A stretch of 64,000 nt of DNA. Source: Candidatus Dactylopiibacterium sp. (lineage in GTDB: Bacteria > Pseudomonadota > Gammaproteobacteria > Burkholderiales > Rhodocyclaceae). Below the pieces are notes generated by a model that was given only the letters and a program-made list of their open reading frames with translations, made no database searches and was not told where the DNA came from. Numbering within the stretch: the first letter of the stretch is position 1; every line of letters begins with the position of its first letter. The position numbers were made by a program, and so were the translations under genes. Shown here in pieces: positions 32,934 through 43,574 of the stretch. Where the stretch lies: NCBI GenBank assembly GCA_031119555.1, contig JAVHXQ010000004.1, positions 33,168 through 97,167 on the forward strand, given 5' to 3'.

Positions 32934-33257
32934 ATGATCGATCCCGAAGTCCTGCAGCGGCTCTCCGCCACCCTGGAACAGCGCAAGGCCGCGCCGCCCG
33001 AATCGTCCTACGTGTCGAGCCTCTACGCCAAGGGCACCGACGCGATCTGCAAGAAGGTGGCCGAGGAAGCCGCCGAAACCATCATGGCCGCCAAGGATGG
33101 CGACCTGCGGCACATCGTGTATGAAGTGACCGACCTGTGGTTCCATTCGCTGATCCTGCTGTCCCAGTTCGGCCTGTCGGCCGACGACGTGCTCGGCGAG
33201 CTGCGTCGCCGCGAGGGGATCTCCGGCATCGAAGAAAAGAATGCGCGCCCATCATGA
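32934..33257 (+). CDS. hisE: Phosphoribosyl-ATP pyrophosphatase
   Basis: [34 protein letters not shown]. Confidence 0.95.
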   Translation: MIDPEVLQRLSATLEQRKAAPPESSYVSSLYAKGTDAICKKVAEEAAETIMAAKDGDLRHIVYEVTDLWFHSLILLSQFGLSADDVLGELRRREGISGIEEKNARPS

Positions 33258-33598
33258 CCGACTGCCTGTTCTGTCGCATCGTCCGCGGCGAGATTCCCGC
33301 CACCCGGGTCTATGAGGACGACGAGATGCTCGCCTTCAAGGACATCCATCCCAAGGCCGCCGTGCATCTGCTGCTGATTCCCAAGAAGCACATCGCCACG
33401 CTGGCCGACGCGGGCGCCGACGATGCGCCCCTGCTTGGCCGCCTGCTGGCCAGGGCGCCGCAGCTTGCGCGTGAACACGGCGCGGGCGAGGGGTTCCGCA
33501 CCATCATCAACACCGGTCGGGATGGCGGACAGGAGGTGTATCATCTGCACCTGCACATTCTGGGCGGTCAGGCGATGCCCGCCCTGATCAAATACTGA
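33254..33598 (+). CDS. HIT domain (HinT-like) protein
   Basis: [45 protein letters not shown]. Confidence 0.94.
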   Translation: MTDCLFCRIVRGEIPATRVYEDDEMLAFKDIHPKAAVHLLLIPKKHIATLADAGADDAPLLGRLLARAPQLAREHGAGEGFRTIINTGRDGGQEVYHLHLHILGGQAMPALIKY

Positions 33599-33609
33599 GG
33601 AGAGTGACG

Positions 33610-33810
33610 ATGGGTTCTTTGAGTATCTGGCATTGGCTGATCGTTCTGGTCATCGTGATGCTGGTGTTCGGTACCAAGAAGCTGCGTAACATCGGCGAGG
33701 ATCTCGGTGGTGCGGTCAAGGGCTTCAAGCAAGGCATGAAGGAAGGCGGCGAAGACAAGCCCGCGACGCCGGCCCAGACCCTCGAAGGCCAGGCGCGCGA
33801 GAAGGACTGA
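33610..33810 (+). CDS. tatA: Sec-independent translocase TatA
   Basis: [40 protein letters not shown]. Confidence 0.96.
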   Translation: MGSLSIWHWLIVLVIVMLVFGTKKLRNIGEDLGGAVKGFKQGMKEGGEDKPATPAQTLEGQAREKD

Positions 33811-33838
33811 GCCAGCCGGCTTGCTTGCACGAATGGCG

Positions 33839-33865
33839 GGGGCGCGCGAAGGCGCCCCTTTTTGT
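33839..33865 (+). terminator. Rho-independent terminator/attenuator between tatA and tatB
   Basis: GGGGCGC-GCGAAG-GCGCCCC followed by TTTTTGTTTG. Confidence 0.8.
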
Positions 33866-33896
33866 TTGCCTGTCCGCTTGAATTCACGGGTATCCC

Positions 33897-34496
33897 ATGT
33901 TTGACATCGGTTTTTCCGAACTCCTCCTGATCGGCATCGTGGCGCTGGTCGTGTTCGGCCCCGAGGAGCTTCCGCGCGTGGCGCGCACGGCAGGGCTTTT
34001 GCTGGGGCGTCTGCGCCGTTACGTGGCCGACGTGAAGTCCGACATCTCGCGCGAGATCGAGGCTTCCGAAATGAAGAGCCTGGTCGCGGAGGTGCAGGAT
34101 TCCGCCCGCAGCCTGCAGCAGACCCTGAATACCCAGGCCGCCGCGCTGCAGGCCGATTTCGACGCGCTGGCAAAGCCTCTCGAGGACGTTCGTTCGGGGC
34201 TGGAGGCCGAGGCGGCCTCCGTGCGCCAATCGGCGCTGGAACCCGAGCTGCCGGCGGTGCCGGGCGACGCCGGGCCCGCGCTGGCGGAACCGCCCGCAAC
34301 CACCGCCGACGCTCCACCGGTGCTGGATGCGCCCGAACCCGCTCCCGCGCTGCCCCAGGCACTGCCCGCGGATTTCTTCGCACCGCCCGCCCCCGCGCGC
34401 ACCCCCCCGGAAGAGGCTGGAACGCCTGCCGCGGATGACGGCCAGCTCGACCTCTTCGGGCGGCCGGTCGAACCCTCACACGCCAGGAAGGAATGA
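33897..34496 (+). CDS. tatB: Sec-independent translocase TatB
   Basis: MFDIGFSELLLIGIVALVVFGPEELPRVARTAG; long Pro/Ala-rich tail. Confidence 0.94.
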   Translation: MFDIGFSELLLIGIVALVVFGPEELPRVARTAGLLLGRLRRYVADVKSDISREIEASEMKSLVAEVQDSARSLQQTLNTQAAALQADFDALAKPLEDVRSGLEAEAASVRQSALEPELPAVPGDAGPALAEPPATTADAPPVLDAPEPAPALPQALPADFFAPPAPARTPPEEAGTPAADDGQLDLFGRPVEPSHARKE

Positions 34497-35224
34497 ATCC
34501 GGTGGACCAGCAAGAGAGTTTCATCTCCCACCTCGTGGAGCTGCGCAACCGCCTCATCAAGTCGCTGCTCGCCGTGCTGGTGGTTTTCCTGTGTCTCGTC
34601 TGGTGGGCCCAGGACCTCTACGCCATGCTCGCCGCCCCGCTGCTTGCCGTGCTGCCGCAGGGCGGGCAGATGATCGCGACCGACGTGGTGGGCGTGTTCC
34701 TCGTGCCCATCAAGGTCGTGGCCTGGGTGTCGCTGCTGGTGGCGATGCCCGTGGTGCTCTACCAGGCCTGGGCGTTCGTGGCGCCGGGCCTGTATGCCCA
34801 CGAGAAGCGCCTGGCGCTGCCCGTGATGCTCGCGAGCTGCGTGCTCTTCGTGCTGGGCATGGGCTTTGCCTACTTCGTGTTCTTCCCGGGCATGTTCAAG
34901 GTCATGGCGAGCTTCACGCCGCACGGCGTGGCGTGGATGACCGACATCGACAAGTACCTGAGTTTCGTGATGGGGATGTTTCTCGCCTTCGGCGCGGCCT
35001 TCGAGGTTCCGGTGGTCGTCGTGCTGCTCGTGATCATGGGCGTGGTGAACAGCCAGAAGCTCGTCGAGGCGCGCCGCTACGTGATCGTCGGCGCCTTCGT
35101 GGTCGCCGCGGTGGTGACGCCGCCGGATGTGACGTCGCAGTTCATGCTGGCCGTGCCGATGTGCCTGCTCTATGAAGTCGGGATCATCGTCGGGCGCATG
35201 CTCGAACGCCGTCGCGACGCCTGA
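34493..35224 (+). CDS. tatC: Sec-independent translocase TatC
   Basis: FISHLVELRNRLIKSLLAVLVVFLCLVWWAQDLYAMLAAPLLAVLP. Confidence 0.96.
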   Translation: MNPVDQQESFISHLVELRNRLIKSLLAVLVVFLCLVWWAQDLYAMLAAPLLAVLPQGGQMIATDVVGVFLVPIKVVAWVSLLVAMPVVLYQAWAFVAPGLYAHEKRLALPVMLASCVLFVLGMGFAYFVFFPGMFKVMASFTPHGVAWMTDIDKYLSFVMGMFLAFGAAFEVPVVVVLLVIMGVVNSQKLVEARRYVIVGAFVVAAVVTPPDVTSQFMLAVPMCLLYEVGIIVGRMLERRRDA

Positions 35225-35236
35225 GCGGCGGGCGCC

Positions 35237-36415
35237 TCAGTCGGTGCCGCGCAGCCCCGCGAGCGGCCGCTGCGCCACCTGCACGACGGCTTCCATGCGC
35301 TTGCCGTTGCGCAGGATCGCCATGCGCGCGAGCTGACCGGGCGGAAGCGCGGCCACGTCGGCGAGCACGCCGCGCGAATCCTCCACGCGCTTGCCGTCTA
35401 TGGTCACCAGCATGTCGCCCGGCTGCAGGCCCGCGCGCGCGGCGGGGCTGTTGCGCGCGATGCCCGCGATGAGCACGCCCTTGGGGGGCAGGTTGAGAGC
35501 CTGCGCGAGCTCGGCCGTGACCTCCTGAACCTGCACGCCGATCCAGCCCCGCGTGACCTGTCCGTTGCGGATGATCTGATCCATGATGGCGCGCGCCGAA
35601 GGCGCCGGGATCGCGAACCCGATGCCCTGCGAGCCGCCCGAGCGCGAGTAGATCGCCGTGTTGATGCCGACCAGCCGGCCCTGGGTGTCCACCAGCGCGC
35701 CGCCCGAATTGCCGGGGTTGATCGGCGCGTCGGTCTGGATGAAATTCTCGAACGTATTGATGCCCAGGTCATTGCGGCCCAGCGCGCTGACGATGCCCAT
35801 CGTCACGGTCTGGCCCACGCCGAAGGGGTTGCCGATCGCGAGCACGACGTCACCCACGCGCACGCTGTTGTCGGTGGCGAAGTGGATCGCCGTGAGCGCT
35901 TCGCGTGCGTCGATGCGCAGCACGGCCAGGTCGGACTCGGGATCGCGGCCGACGAGGCGGGCCGGGAACTTGCGCCCGTCGTTGAGCGCGACTTCTATGG
36001 AATCGGCTGCGTCGATGACGTGGTTGTTGGTCAGGATGTAGCCATCGTTGCTCACCAGCACGCCCGAGCCCAGGCCGGACCTGCGCTGCGGCAGCTCGCT
36101 GTCGGGCACGCCGAAGAAGCGGCGGAAGAACGGGTCGTTGAGCAAGGGGTTGTTCGAGGCCGGGACTTCCTTCGTCGTGAAGACATGCACCACGGTAGGC
36201 AGGGCCGTCTGGGCGGCGTTGGCGTAGCTGTCGGGGCGCGGCTCGGGGGGCTGCGCCAGCGCGCCGGACAGGGGCAGGGTGCCGGGCTGGGCGGCGGGGG
36301 GCGTGCCGGGCCACGCGGGATGGCTGATCCATTCGGGCTTGAGCGTGCTCACGACGAACAGGGCCGCCAACACGATGGTGACCGTCTGGGCGAAGATCAG
36401 CCAGAGCCGTTGCAT
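35237..36415 (-). CDS. HtrA/DegQ-type periplasmic serine protease with PDZ domain
   Basis: GSGVLVSNDGYILTNNHVIDAADSIEV; TDAPINPGNSGGALVDTQGRLVGIN; C-terminal PDZ. Confidence 0.94.
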   Translation of the reverse strand: MQRLWLIFAQTVTIVLAALFVVSTLKPEWISHPAWPGTPPAAQPGTLPLSGALAQPPEPRPDSYANAAQTALPTVVHVFTTKEVPASNNPLLNDPFFRRFFGVPDSELPQRRSGLGSGVLVSNDGYILTNNHVIDAADSIEVALNDGRKFPARLVGRDPESDLAVLRIDAREALTAIHFATDNSVRVGDVVLAIGNPFGVGQTVTMGIVSALGRNDLGINTFENFIQTDAPINPGNSGGALVDTQGRLVGINTAIYSRSGGSQGIGFAIPAPSARAIMDQIIRNGQVTRGWIGVQVQEVTAELAQALNLPPKGVLIAGIARNSPAARAGLQPGDMLVTIDGKRVEDSRGVLADVAALPPGQLARMAILRNGKRMEAVVQVAQRPLAGLRGTD

Positions 36416-36488
36416 AATTTCCCGTCTGCGGACTTCGGGGCCGCTATTGCTTTGATGCGCGGATGGCGCGAATGGAAGGAGTGGAGTC

Positions 36489-37235
36489 GTGAAACGCAGC
36501 GAATTGCAGGCATCCCTTGAAACCCTGCTGGAGTGCGGTCGCTTCAATGATTATTGCCCAAACGGTTTGCAGGTGGAAGGCCGCGAGAGCGTGCATCGGG
36601 TGGTCTGCGGCGTCACCGCGAGCCGGGCGCTGCTCGAGCACGCGGTGCATGTCGGGGCCGACGCGATCATCGTGCATCACGGCTGGTTCTGGCGCGGCGA
36701 AGATGCCCGCGTGACCGGCATCAAGCGGCAGCGGCTGGGGCTGTTGATGGCGCATGACATCAACCTCTTCGGTTATCACCTGCCACTGGATGGCCACGCC
36801 GAACTCGGCAACAACGCCCAGCTTGGCCGCCTTCTGGGGTGGCAGGCGGAGGGCCTGGCGGCCGTGCAGCCGCTCGTCCATCTGGGGCGCCTGCCGCGTC
36901 CCATGCCGGCCGGTGAAGTCGCCCGCCTGGTGGCCGCCCGGCTTGCGCGCGAGCCCTTGCTGATCGCCGACCCCCAGCGCCCGGTGAGTCGCGTGGCGTG
37001 GTGCACGGGCGGCGCCCAGGGCTACTTCGAACATGCGATTGCCGAAGGCGTCGATCTTTACCTGTCGGGCGAGGTGTCCGAGCAGACCACGCACCTCGCG
37101 CGCGAGAGCGGCGTGGCCTACCTCGCCGCGGGGCATCACGCCACCGAGCGTTACGGCGTCCAGGCGCTCGCGCAATGGCTGCGCGACGTGCATGCGCTGG
37201 AGGCGAATTTCGTGGATATCGACAATCCCGTCTGA
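36489..37235 (+). CDS. NIF3-like (YbgI) dinuclear metal-binding protein
   Basis: CGRFNDYCPNGLQVEGRESVHRVVCGVTASRALLEHAVHVGADAIIVHHGWFWRGE. Confidence 0.92.
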   Translation: MKRSELQASLETLLECGRFNDYCPNGLQVEGRESVHRVVCGVTASRALLEHAVHVGADAIIVHHGWFWRGEDARVTGIKRQRLGLLMAHDINLFGYHLPLDGHAELGNNAQLGRLLGWQAEGLAAVQPLVHLGRLPRPMPAGEVARLVAARLAREPLLIADPQRPVSRVAWCTGGAQGYFEHAIAEGVDLYLSGEVSEQTTHLARESGVAYLAAGHHATERYGVQALAQWLRDVHALEANFVDIDNPV

Positions 37236-37481
37236 GCTTGCGCGATCCTGCCCGGATTGGAGAATTCCCCCATGGGAGCGCGGGCGTCAGCCCAAATGAT
37301 TCGGGGTAGAATCCCCGCACCCTGCAGAGATCCACGCCCGTTGCCGGCCCTTTCCGGGCGCACCCAGCGGCGACGTGGCGTGAGCCCGGGGTTCCGTCGT
37401 GCGTTTTCCGTTCATTGACGACTCAAATCGCCGGTTTTCCGCGCCCCATGGCGGAGTGCCGCGCGCAACAAGGGCAAATAA

Positions 37482-38642
<1,161 letters not shown>

Positions 38643-38665
38643 GCCACGGACCAGGAGCTCACTAC

Positions 38666-39559
38666 ATGTCCATCTACATCAACAAAGACACCAAGGTCAT
38701 CACCCAGGGCATCACCGGCAAGACCGGGCAGTTCCATACCGAGAAGTGCCAGGAGTATGCCAACGGGAAGAACTGCTTCGTCGCCGGCGTGAATCCCAAG
38801 AAGGCCGGCGAGGCCATCTTCGGCATTCCCATCTACGGCACCGTGAAGGAGGCCGCCGCCCAGACCGGCGCCACCGTGTCGGTGATCTACGTGCCGCCGG
38901 CGGGGGCTGCCGCCGCGATCTGGGAAGCCGTCGAGGCCGATCTGGATCTGGCCATCTGCATCACTGAGGGCATCCCCGTGCGCGACATGCTGGAAGTGCG
39001 CAACCGCATGAAGGCCAAGGAAGCCGCCGGGGGCAAGAAGACGCTGCTGCTGGGGCCCAACTGCCCCGGCCTCATCACGCCCGACGAGATCAAGATCGGC
39101 ATCATGCCGGGCCACATCCACCGCAAGGGCCGCATCGGCGTCGTGTCGCGCTCGGGCACCCTGACCTACGAGGCCGTCGCGCAGCTCACCGAAATCGGGC
39201 TGGGTCAGTCCAGCGCGGTGGGGATCGGTGGCGACCCGATCAACGGACTCAAGCACATCGACGTCATGCAGGCCTTCAATGACGACCCCGAGACCGATGC
39301 CGTCATCATGATCGGCGAGATCGGCGGGCCCGATGAGGCCGAGGCCGCGCAGTGGTGCAAGACCCACATGAAGAAGCCCGTGGTCGGCTTCATCGCGGGC
39401 GTGACGGCACCGGCCGGCAAGCGCATGGGACACGCCGGCGCATTGATTTCGGGCGGTGCCGATACCGCCGACGCAAAGCTTGCGATCATGGAAGAGTGTG
39501 GCTTCAAGGTCACGCGCGATCCGTCGGAAATGGGCAAGCTGCTCAAGAGCCTGCTCTGA
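38666..39559 (+). CDS. sucD: Succinyl-CoA ligase alpha subunit
   Basis: [48 protein letters not shown]. Confidence 0.97.
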   Translation: MSIYINKDTKVITQGITGKTGQFHTEKCQEYANGKNCFVAGVNPKKAGEAIFGIPIYGTVKEAAAQTGATVSVIYVPPAGAAAAIWEAVEADLDLAICITEGIPVRDMLEVRNRMKAKEAAGGKKTLLLGPNCPGLITPDEIKIGIMPGHIHRKGRIGVVSRSGTLTYEAVAQLTEIGLGQSSAVGIGGDPINGLKHIDVMQAFNDDPETDAVIMIGEIGGPDEAEAAQWCKTHMKKPVVGFIAGVTAPAGKRMGHAGALISGGADTADAKLAIMEECGFKVTRDPSEMGKLLKSLL

Positions 39560-39577
39560 GCGGACTCCGCACATGAA

Positions 39578-39604
39578 AAGGGCCGCGTGAGCGGCCCTTT
39601 TTTT
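39578..39604 (+). terminator. Rho-independent terminator after sucD
   Basis: AAAGGGCCGC-GTGA-GCGGCCCTTTTTTT. Confidence 0.85.
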
Positions 39605-39726
39605 CATGCCGCGCCCTGGCGTGAGCAGCGGGCCTTGCGGCGTGCGTTTGCGCCAGGTCGCCCGTGGCGACCGGACGGGGGAGTACACTTTGCAACCCGT
39701 TGTTTCTCCCCCGGATCGTTTTGACC

Positions 39727-40452
39727 ATGGAAGCGTTGATGCAGCACGAATTCTGGCTCGCAGTGGGCCAGATCATCATGATTGATATCCTCCTTGGCGG
39801 CGATAACGCCGTCGTGATCGCCCTGGCCTGCCGCCAGCTCCCTCCCGCGCAGCGCACGCGCGGTGTCCTGCTGGGCACCCTGGGTGCGATCCTGCTGCGC
39901 GTGATCCTGATCTTCTTCGCGCTGAGTCTGTTGCGGCTGCCTTTTCTCAAGCTCGCGGGAGCCTTGCTGCTGCTGTGGATTGGCGTGAAGCTGCTGCTGC
40001 CCGAGGATGATGCCGGGCACGGTGAAATCCAGGGCAGCGAGCGTCTGTGGTCGGCGGTGAAGACCGTGATCGTGGCCGATTTCGTGATGAGCCTCGACAA
40101 TGTGATCGCGGTCGCCGGCGCGGCCGAAGGGGCGGGCGGCGACCACAAGATGGCGCTCGTGGTATTCGGTCTTCTCGTGAGCATCCCCATCATCGTGTGG
40201 GGTAGCCAGCTCGTCATCCGGCTCATGGAGCGCTTTCCGTCCGTCGTGGTGTTCGGGGGCATGCTGCTTGGCTGGATCGCCGGGCACATGGCGGTGACCG
40301 ACCCGGTGCTGGTTCGCTGGACGACCGACGCGGCGGGCCATGTGGCGGCCTCCGTGAGTTACGGGGCGAGCATCGCGGGAGCGCTTCTGGTCTACGTGCT
40401 GGGGCGCTATTTCGGGGCGCGTCGCGAGGGGGCGGGACAAAACGACAGCTGA
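39727..40452 (+). CDS. TerC family integral membrane protein (second copy)
   Basis: IIMIDILLGGDNAVVIALACRQLPPAQR; closely similar to the 5810..6511 product. Confidence 0.9.
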   Translation: MEALMQHEFWLAVGQIIMIDILLGGDNAVVIALACRQLPPAQRTRGVLLGTLGAILLRVILIFFALSLLRLPFLKLAGALLLLWIGVKLLLPEDDAGHGEIQGSERLWSAVKTVIVADFVMSLDNVIAVAGAAEGAGGDHKMALVVFGLLVSIPIIVWGSQLVIRLMERFPSVVVFGGMLLGWIAGHMAVTDPVLVRWTTDAAGHVAASVSYGASIAGALLVYVLGRYFGARREGAGQNDS

Positions 40453-40587
40453 TGTGACGCAGTTCGCTCCACGCGTCAGCTGGTTGGCCGTCGCGCCGCT
40501 CGGGGTGTCATACTGCACCGTACGCGCCATGAAGGGTTTCGGTGGTGCCCGGTGCAGTACGGCCCGGACAGTTTGCACGAGGAATGA

Positions 40588-41346
40588 ATGGCGAAGCTGA
40601 TTCTGAGCATGGATGGCCTGGTCCTGAAGGAAATTCCTTTGAAGAAGGAAAGGACCACGATTGGCCGCAAGCCGCATAACGACATCCAGATCGACAACCT
40701 CGCGATCAGCGGCGAGCACGCGGTCATCGTCGTGATCCTCAACGACGCTTTCCTCGAGGATCTCAACAGCACCAACGGCAGCTACGTCAACGGGCAGTCG
40801 GTCAAGAAACACGTCCTCAAGGACAACGACGTGGTCGAGCTGGGCAAGTACCGCCTCAAGTTCCTCAAGGACGCGCCCGACGCGAACCTCGCCGCTTCCT
40901 TCGAAAAAGCATTCGTGAGTTCGGCCGAGGCGGCTCGCCTGGGCAGCGGTCCGCGCGGTCATACCGAGACCATGGTGGGTTTCGGCGGCGAAGGCTCGGT
41001 CACGCAGACCGAGCGCTGGGCGGGCGAGTCGTCGTCGGAGCCGGCCGCGAGCGCGGTGTCCGCGGCGGGCGATGCGCTCGGCGTGGTTCAGGTCATCAGC
41101 GGGCGCAATGCTGGGCGGGAGCTTGAGCTTTCCAAGTCGCTCACCACGCTGGGCAAGCCCGGCGTGCAGGTCGCGGTGATCACGCGCCGGCCGCATGGCT
41201 ACTTCATCACGCACGTGGAGGGCGACACCTTCCCCATCCTCAACGGCCGTCAGCTCGACGCGCAGGCCCACCTGCTCGGCGACCATGACGTCATCGAGAT
41301 CGCGGGGGTGAAGATGGAGTTCTACCTGCGCAGTCACGCGAGCTGA
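40588..41346 (+). CDS. FHA-domain protein with a second, diverged FHA-like C-terminal half
   Basis: N-terminal RTTIGRKPHNDIQIDNLAISGEHAVIVVILNDAFLEDLNSTNGSYVNGQ; C-terminal LTTLGKPGVQVAVITRRPHGYFITHVEGDTFPILNGRQL. Confidence 0.9.
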   Translation: MAKLILSMDGLVLKEIPLKKERTTIGRKPHNDIQIDNLAISGEHAVIVVILNDAFLEDLNSTNGSYVNGQSVKKHVLKDNDVVELGKYRLKFLKDAPDANLAASFEKAFVSSAEAARLGSGPRGHTETMVGFGGEGSVTQTERWAGESSSEPAASAVSAAGDALGVVQVISGRNAGRELELSKSLTTLGKPGVQVAVITRRPHGYFITHVEGDTFPILNGRQLDAQAHLLGDHDVIEIAGVKMEFYLRSHAS

Positions 41347-41350
41347 GCCC

Positions 41351-42130
41351 ATGAAGCTCGAGGTCCTCGGTTGCAGTGGCGGCATCGGGGGGCGGGAGTT
41401 CCTGACGACGTCGCTGCGCATCGATGACGACATCCTGATCGATTGCGGGACGGGCGTGGGGGTGCTCGATGTGGACGCGCTCGCGCGCATCGACCACGTG
41501 TTCCTGACCCATTCCCACCTCGACCACATCGCGCTTCTGCCGATGCTGATAGACAGTGCGAGCGAGCGGCGTGACCGCCCGCTGCACGTGCATGGTGCGC
41601 CCGAGACCCTCGCGGCCCTGCGTGCGCACGTATTCAACTGGACGATCTGGCCCGACTTCACGGTCCTGCCCGGCAGCGGCGCGGGCGCCGGGGCGCCGCT
41701 CCTCACGCTGGAATCGCTGGCGGTGGGGGACAGCCTCGTGCTGGGCGACCGGCGCATCACGCCGATTCCGGCGGAGCACGCGGTGCCCACGCAGGGCTAC
41801 GTGGTGGGATATCCGGGGGGCAGCCTCGCGTTCTCGGGTGATACCACGCTGTGCCCGGCGCAGATCGCGGCACTCAACGCGGTGTCCGACCTGCACATGC
41901 TCATCATCGAGACGGCGTTGCCCGACGCGCGCAGCGAAATGGCGCTCGTGGCGCGCCACCTTTCGCCGCATACCCTGCACGATGCGCTGAGCCTGCTCAC
42001 GGGACGGCCGGAGGTGTACGTCACGCACCTCAAACCCGGTCATTCGCGCACGCTGCAACACGAAGTGCTCGATTACACGGGGCCCCTGCGGCTGGAGCTG
42101 CTGCGGCAGGGGCAGGTCTTTGACCTTTGA
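41351..42130 (+). CDS. MBL-fold hydrolase (cyclic-nucleotide phosphodiesterase-like)
   Basis: IDCGTGVGVLDVDALARIDHVFLTHSHLDHIALLPMLIDSA; LAFSGDTTLCPAQI. Confidence 0.85.
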   Translation: MKLEVLGCSGGIGGREFLTTSLRIDDDILIDCGTGVGVLDVDALARIDHVFLTHSHLDHIALLPMLIDSASERRDRPLHVHGAPETLAALRAHVFNWTIWPDFTVLPGSGAGAGAPLLTLESLAVGDSLVLGDRRITPIPAEHAVPTQGYVVGYPGGSLAFSGDTTLCPAQIAALNAVSDLHMLIIETALPDARSEMALVARHLSPHTLHDALSLLTGRPEVYVTHLKPGHSRTLQHEVLDYTGPLRLELLRQGQVFDL

Positions 42131-42201
42131 GGGCTGATGCGCCGCTGCGCGCGGCGCCGGGGGGGCTGGCGGCCGGGTACGGCGCGCCAGCGCGGCGGAG
42201 C

Positions 42202-43371
42202 TTACGGCTGCGCGCCGCCGATGATTTCCTTCACTTCCCACTTGCCCGCGCGGACTTCATAGACCGTGATGCCGCCCTGGGCGAGGTCGCCGCGAGCATC
42301 GTAGGAGATGTCGGGCGCGGTCACGCCGGCGTGATGGATGCCGGCCAGTACGGGCAGATACTTCGCGGGTTCGCTGGAATCTGCCTGCAGCATGGCGGCC
42401 ACCATCACGCGCGCCGCGTCATAGCCATACGGCGAGTAGATCTCGGGTTCGCCGAAACGGTCGCGGAAGCGCTTGAGGAAATCGGCACCGCCGGGCATCT
42501 GCTCCATGGGAACGCCGGCCAGCGAGGCGATGGTGCCGTTGGCGGCATCGCCGGCGAGCTTCAGGAAGGTCTCCGAGCGCGTCATCTCACCCGAAACGAG
42601 CGGAGTCTTCAGGCCGATCTGGCGCAGCTGCTTGGCCAGCGGACCCGACTGCGCGTCGGTGCCGCCGAAGAACACCGCATCGGCGCCACGGCTCTTGATG
42701 CGCGTGAGGATGGCCATGAAGTCGCTGGCCTTGTCGGTCGTGAACTCGCGCGCCACGATCTTGCCGCCGGCGGCCTTGGCCGCCTTCTCGAACTCGTCGG
42801 CCAGCCCCTGACCGTAGGCGGTGCGGTCGTCGATGATGGCGATCTTGCCCGCGCCCAGCTTCTCAACCACGAAGCGGCCCATGACCGAGCCCTGCTGGGT
42901 GTCGGAAGTCATGGAGCGGAAGGTCGTCTTGAAGCCCTGTTCGGTGAAGGCCGGCGCCGTCGCCATGGCGATCTGCGGAATGCCGGCGTCCGAGTAAACC
43001 TTTGAAGCGGGAATCGAGGTGCCGGAGTTGAAGTGGCCGATCACGCCCGCCACGCCGCCGTCGAGCACGCGCTGTGCGACCTGGGTGGCGGTGCGCGGAT
43101 CGGCCATGTCGTCTTCGGCCACGAGCTGGAACTTCACGGGCTGGCCGCCGAGCTTGGGCTGAGCGGCGTTGGCGTCGTCGATCGCGAGCTGCACGCCATT
43201 CTGGTAGCCCTTGCCATAGTGGGCCTGCGGGCCCGTCAGCGGCGCGGCGAAGCCGATCTTGACGACGCGTTCGGTGGCTGCGGGTGTGCCTTCCTGCTTC
43301 TGGCCACAGCCCGCCAGCACGAGGCTCGTGGCGAAGGCTGCGGCTAAGGCGTGCTTGAGAGAGTTGTTCAT
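42202..43371 (-). CDS. Branched-chain amino acid-type ABC transporter substrate-binding protein (LivJ-like lipoprotein)
   Basis: Lipobox LAGC; VKIGFAAPLTGPQAHYGKGYQNGVQLAIDDANA. Confidence 0.92.
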   Translation of the reverse strand: MNNSLKHALAAAFATSLVLAGCGQKQEGTPAATERVVKIGFAAPLTGPQAHYGKGYQNGVQLAIDDANAAQPKLGGQPVKFQLVAEDDMADPRTATQVAQRVLDGGVAGVIGHFNSGTSIPASKVYSDAGIPQIAMATAPAFTEQGFKTTFRSMTSDTQQGSVMGRFVVEKLGAGKIAIIDDRTAYGQGLADEFEKAAKAAGGKIVAREFTTDKASDFMAILTRIKSRGADAVFFGGTDAQSGPLAKQLRQIGLKTPLVSGEMTRSETFLKLAGDAANGTIASLAGVPMEQMPGGADFLKRFRDRFGEPEIYSPYGYDAARVMVAAMLQADSSEPAKYLPVLAGIHHAGVTAPDISYDARGDLAQGGITVYEVRAGKWEVKEIIGGAQP

Positions 43372-43574
43372 ATGGTGTGCTCCAAGTTGAGGGTCAGAGG
43401 CGAAAATCTGGACATGCGCAGATGCGAGCCAGAATCATGCCAGATGGATGGGACTGTGCGGCGCGCGGCGCATGCCCGCAAGCAGGGCAAGCCGCTAAGG
43501 GAAAATCGGGGTACGCTGTCTGGCGCGCGGAGGGGCGCATCACGCCCGGCGCGTCGAAAAACAAGGAGCAGCGC

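Noticed and set aside
39660-39726. Possible yybP-ykoY (manganese) riboswitch upstream of the second terC, prompted by GGGGGAGTAC
   Set aside because: Only the first few bases resemble the motif; the conserved downstream core could not be found.
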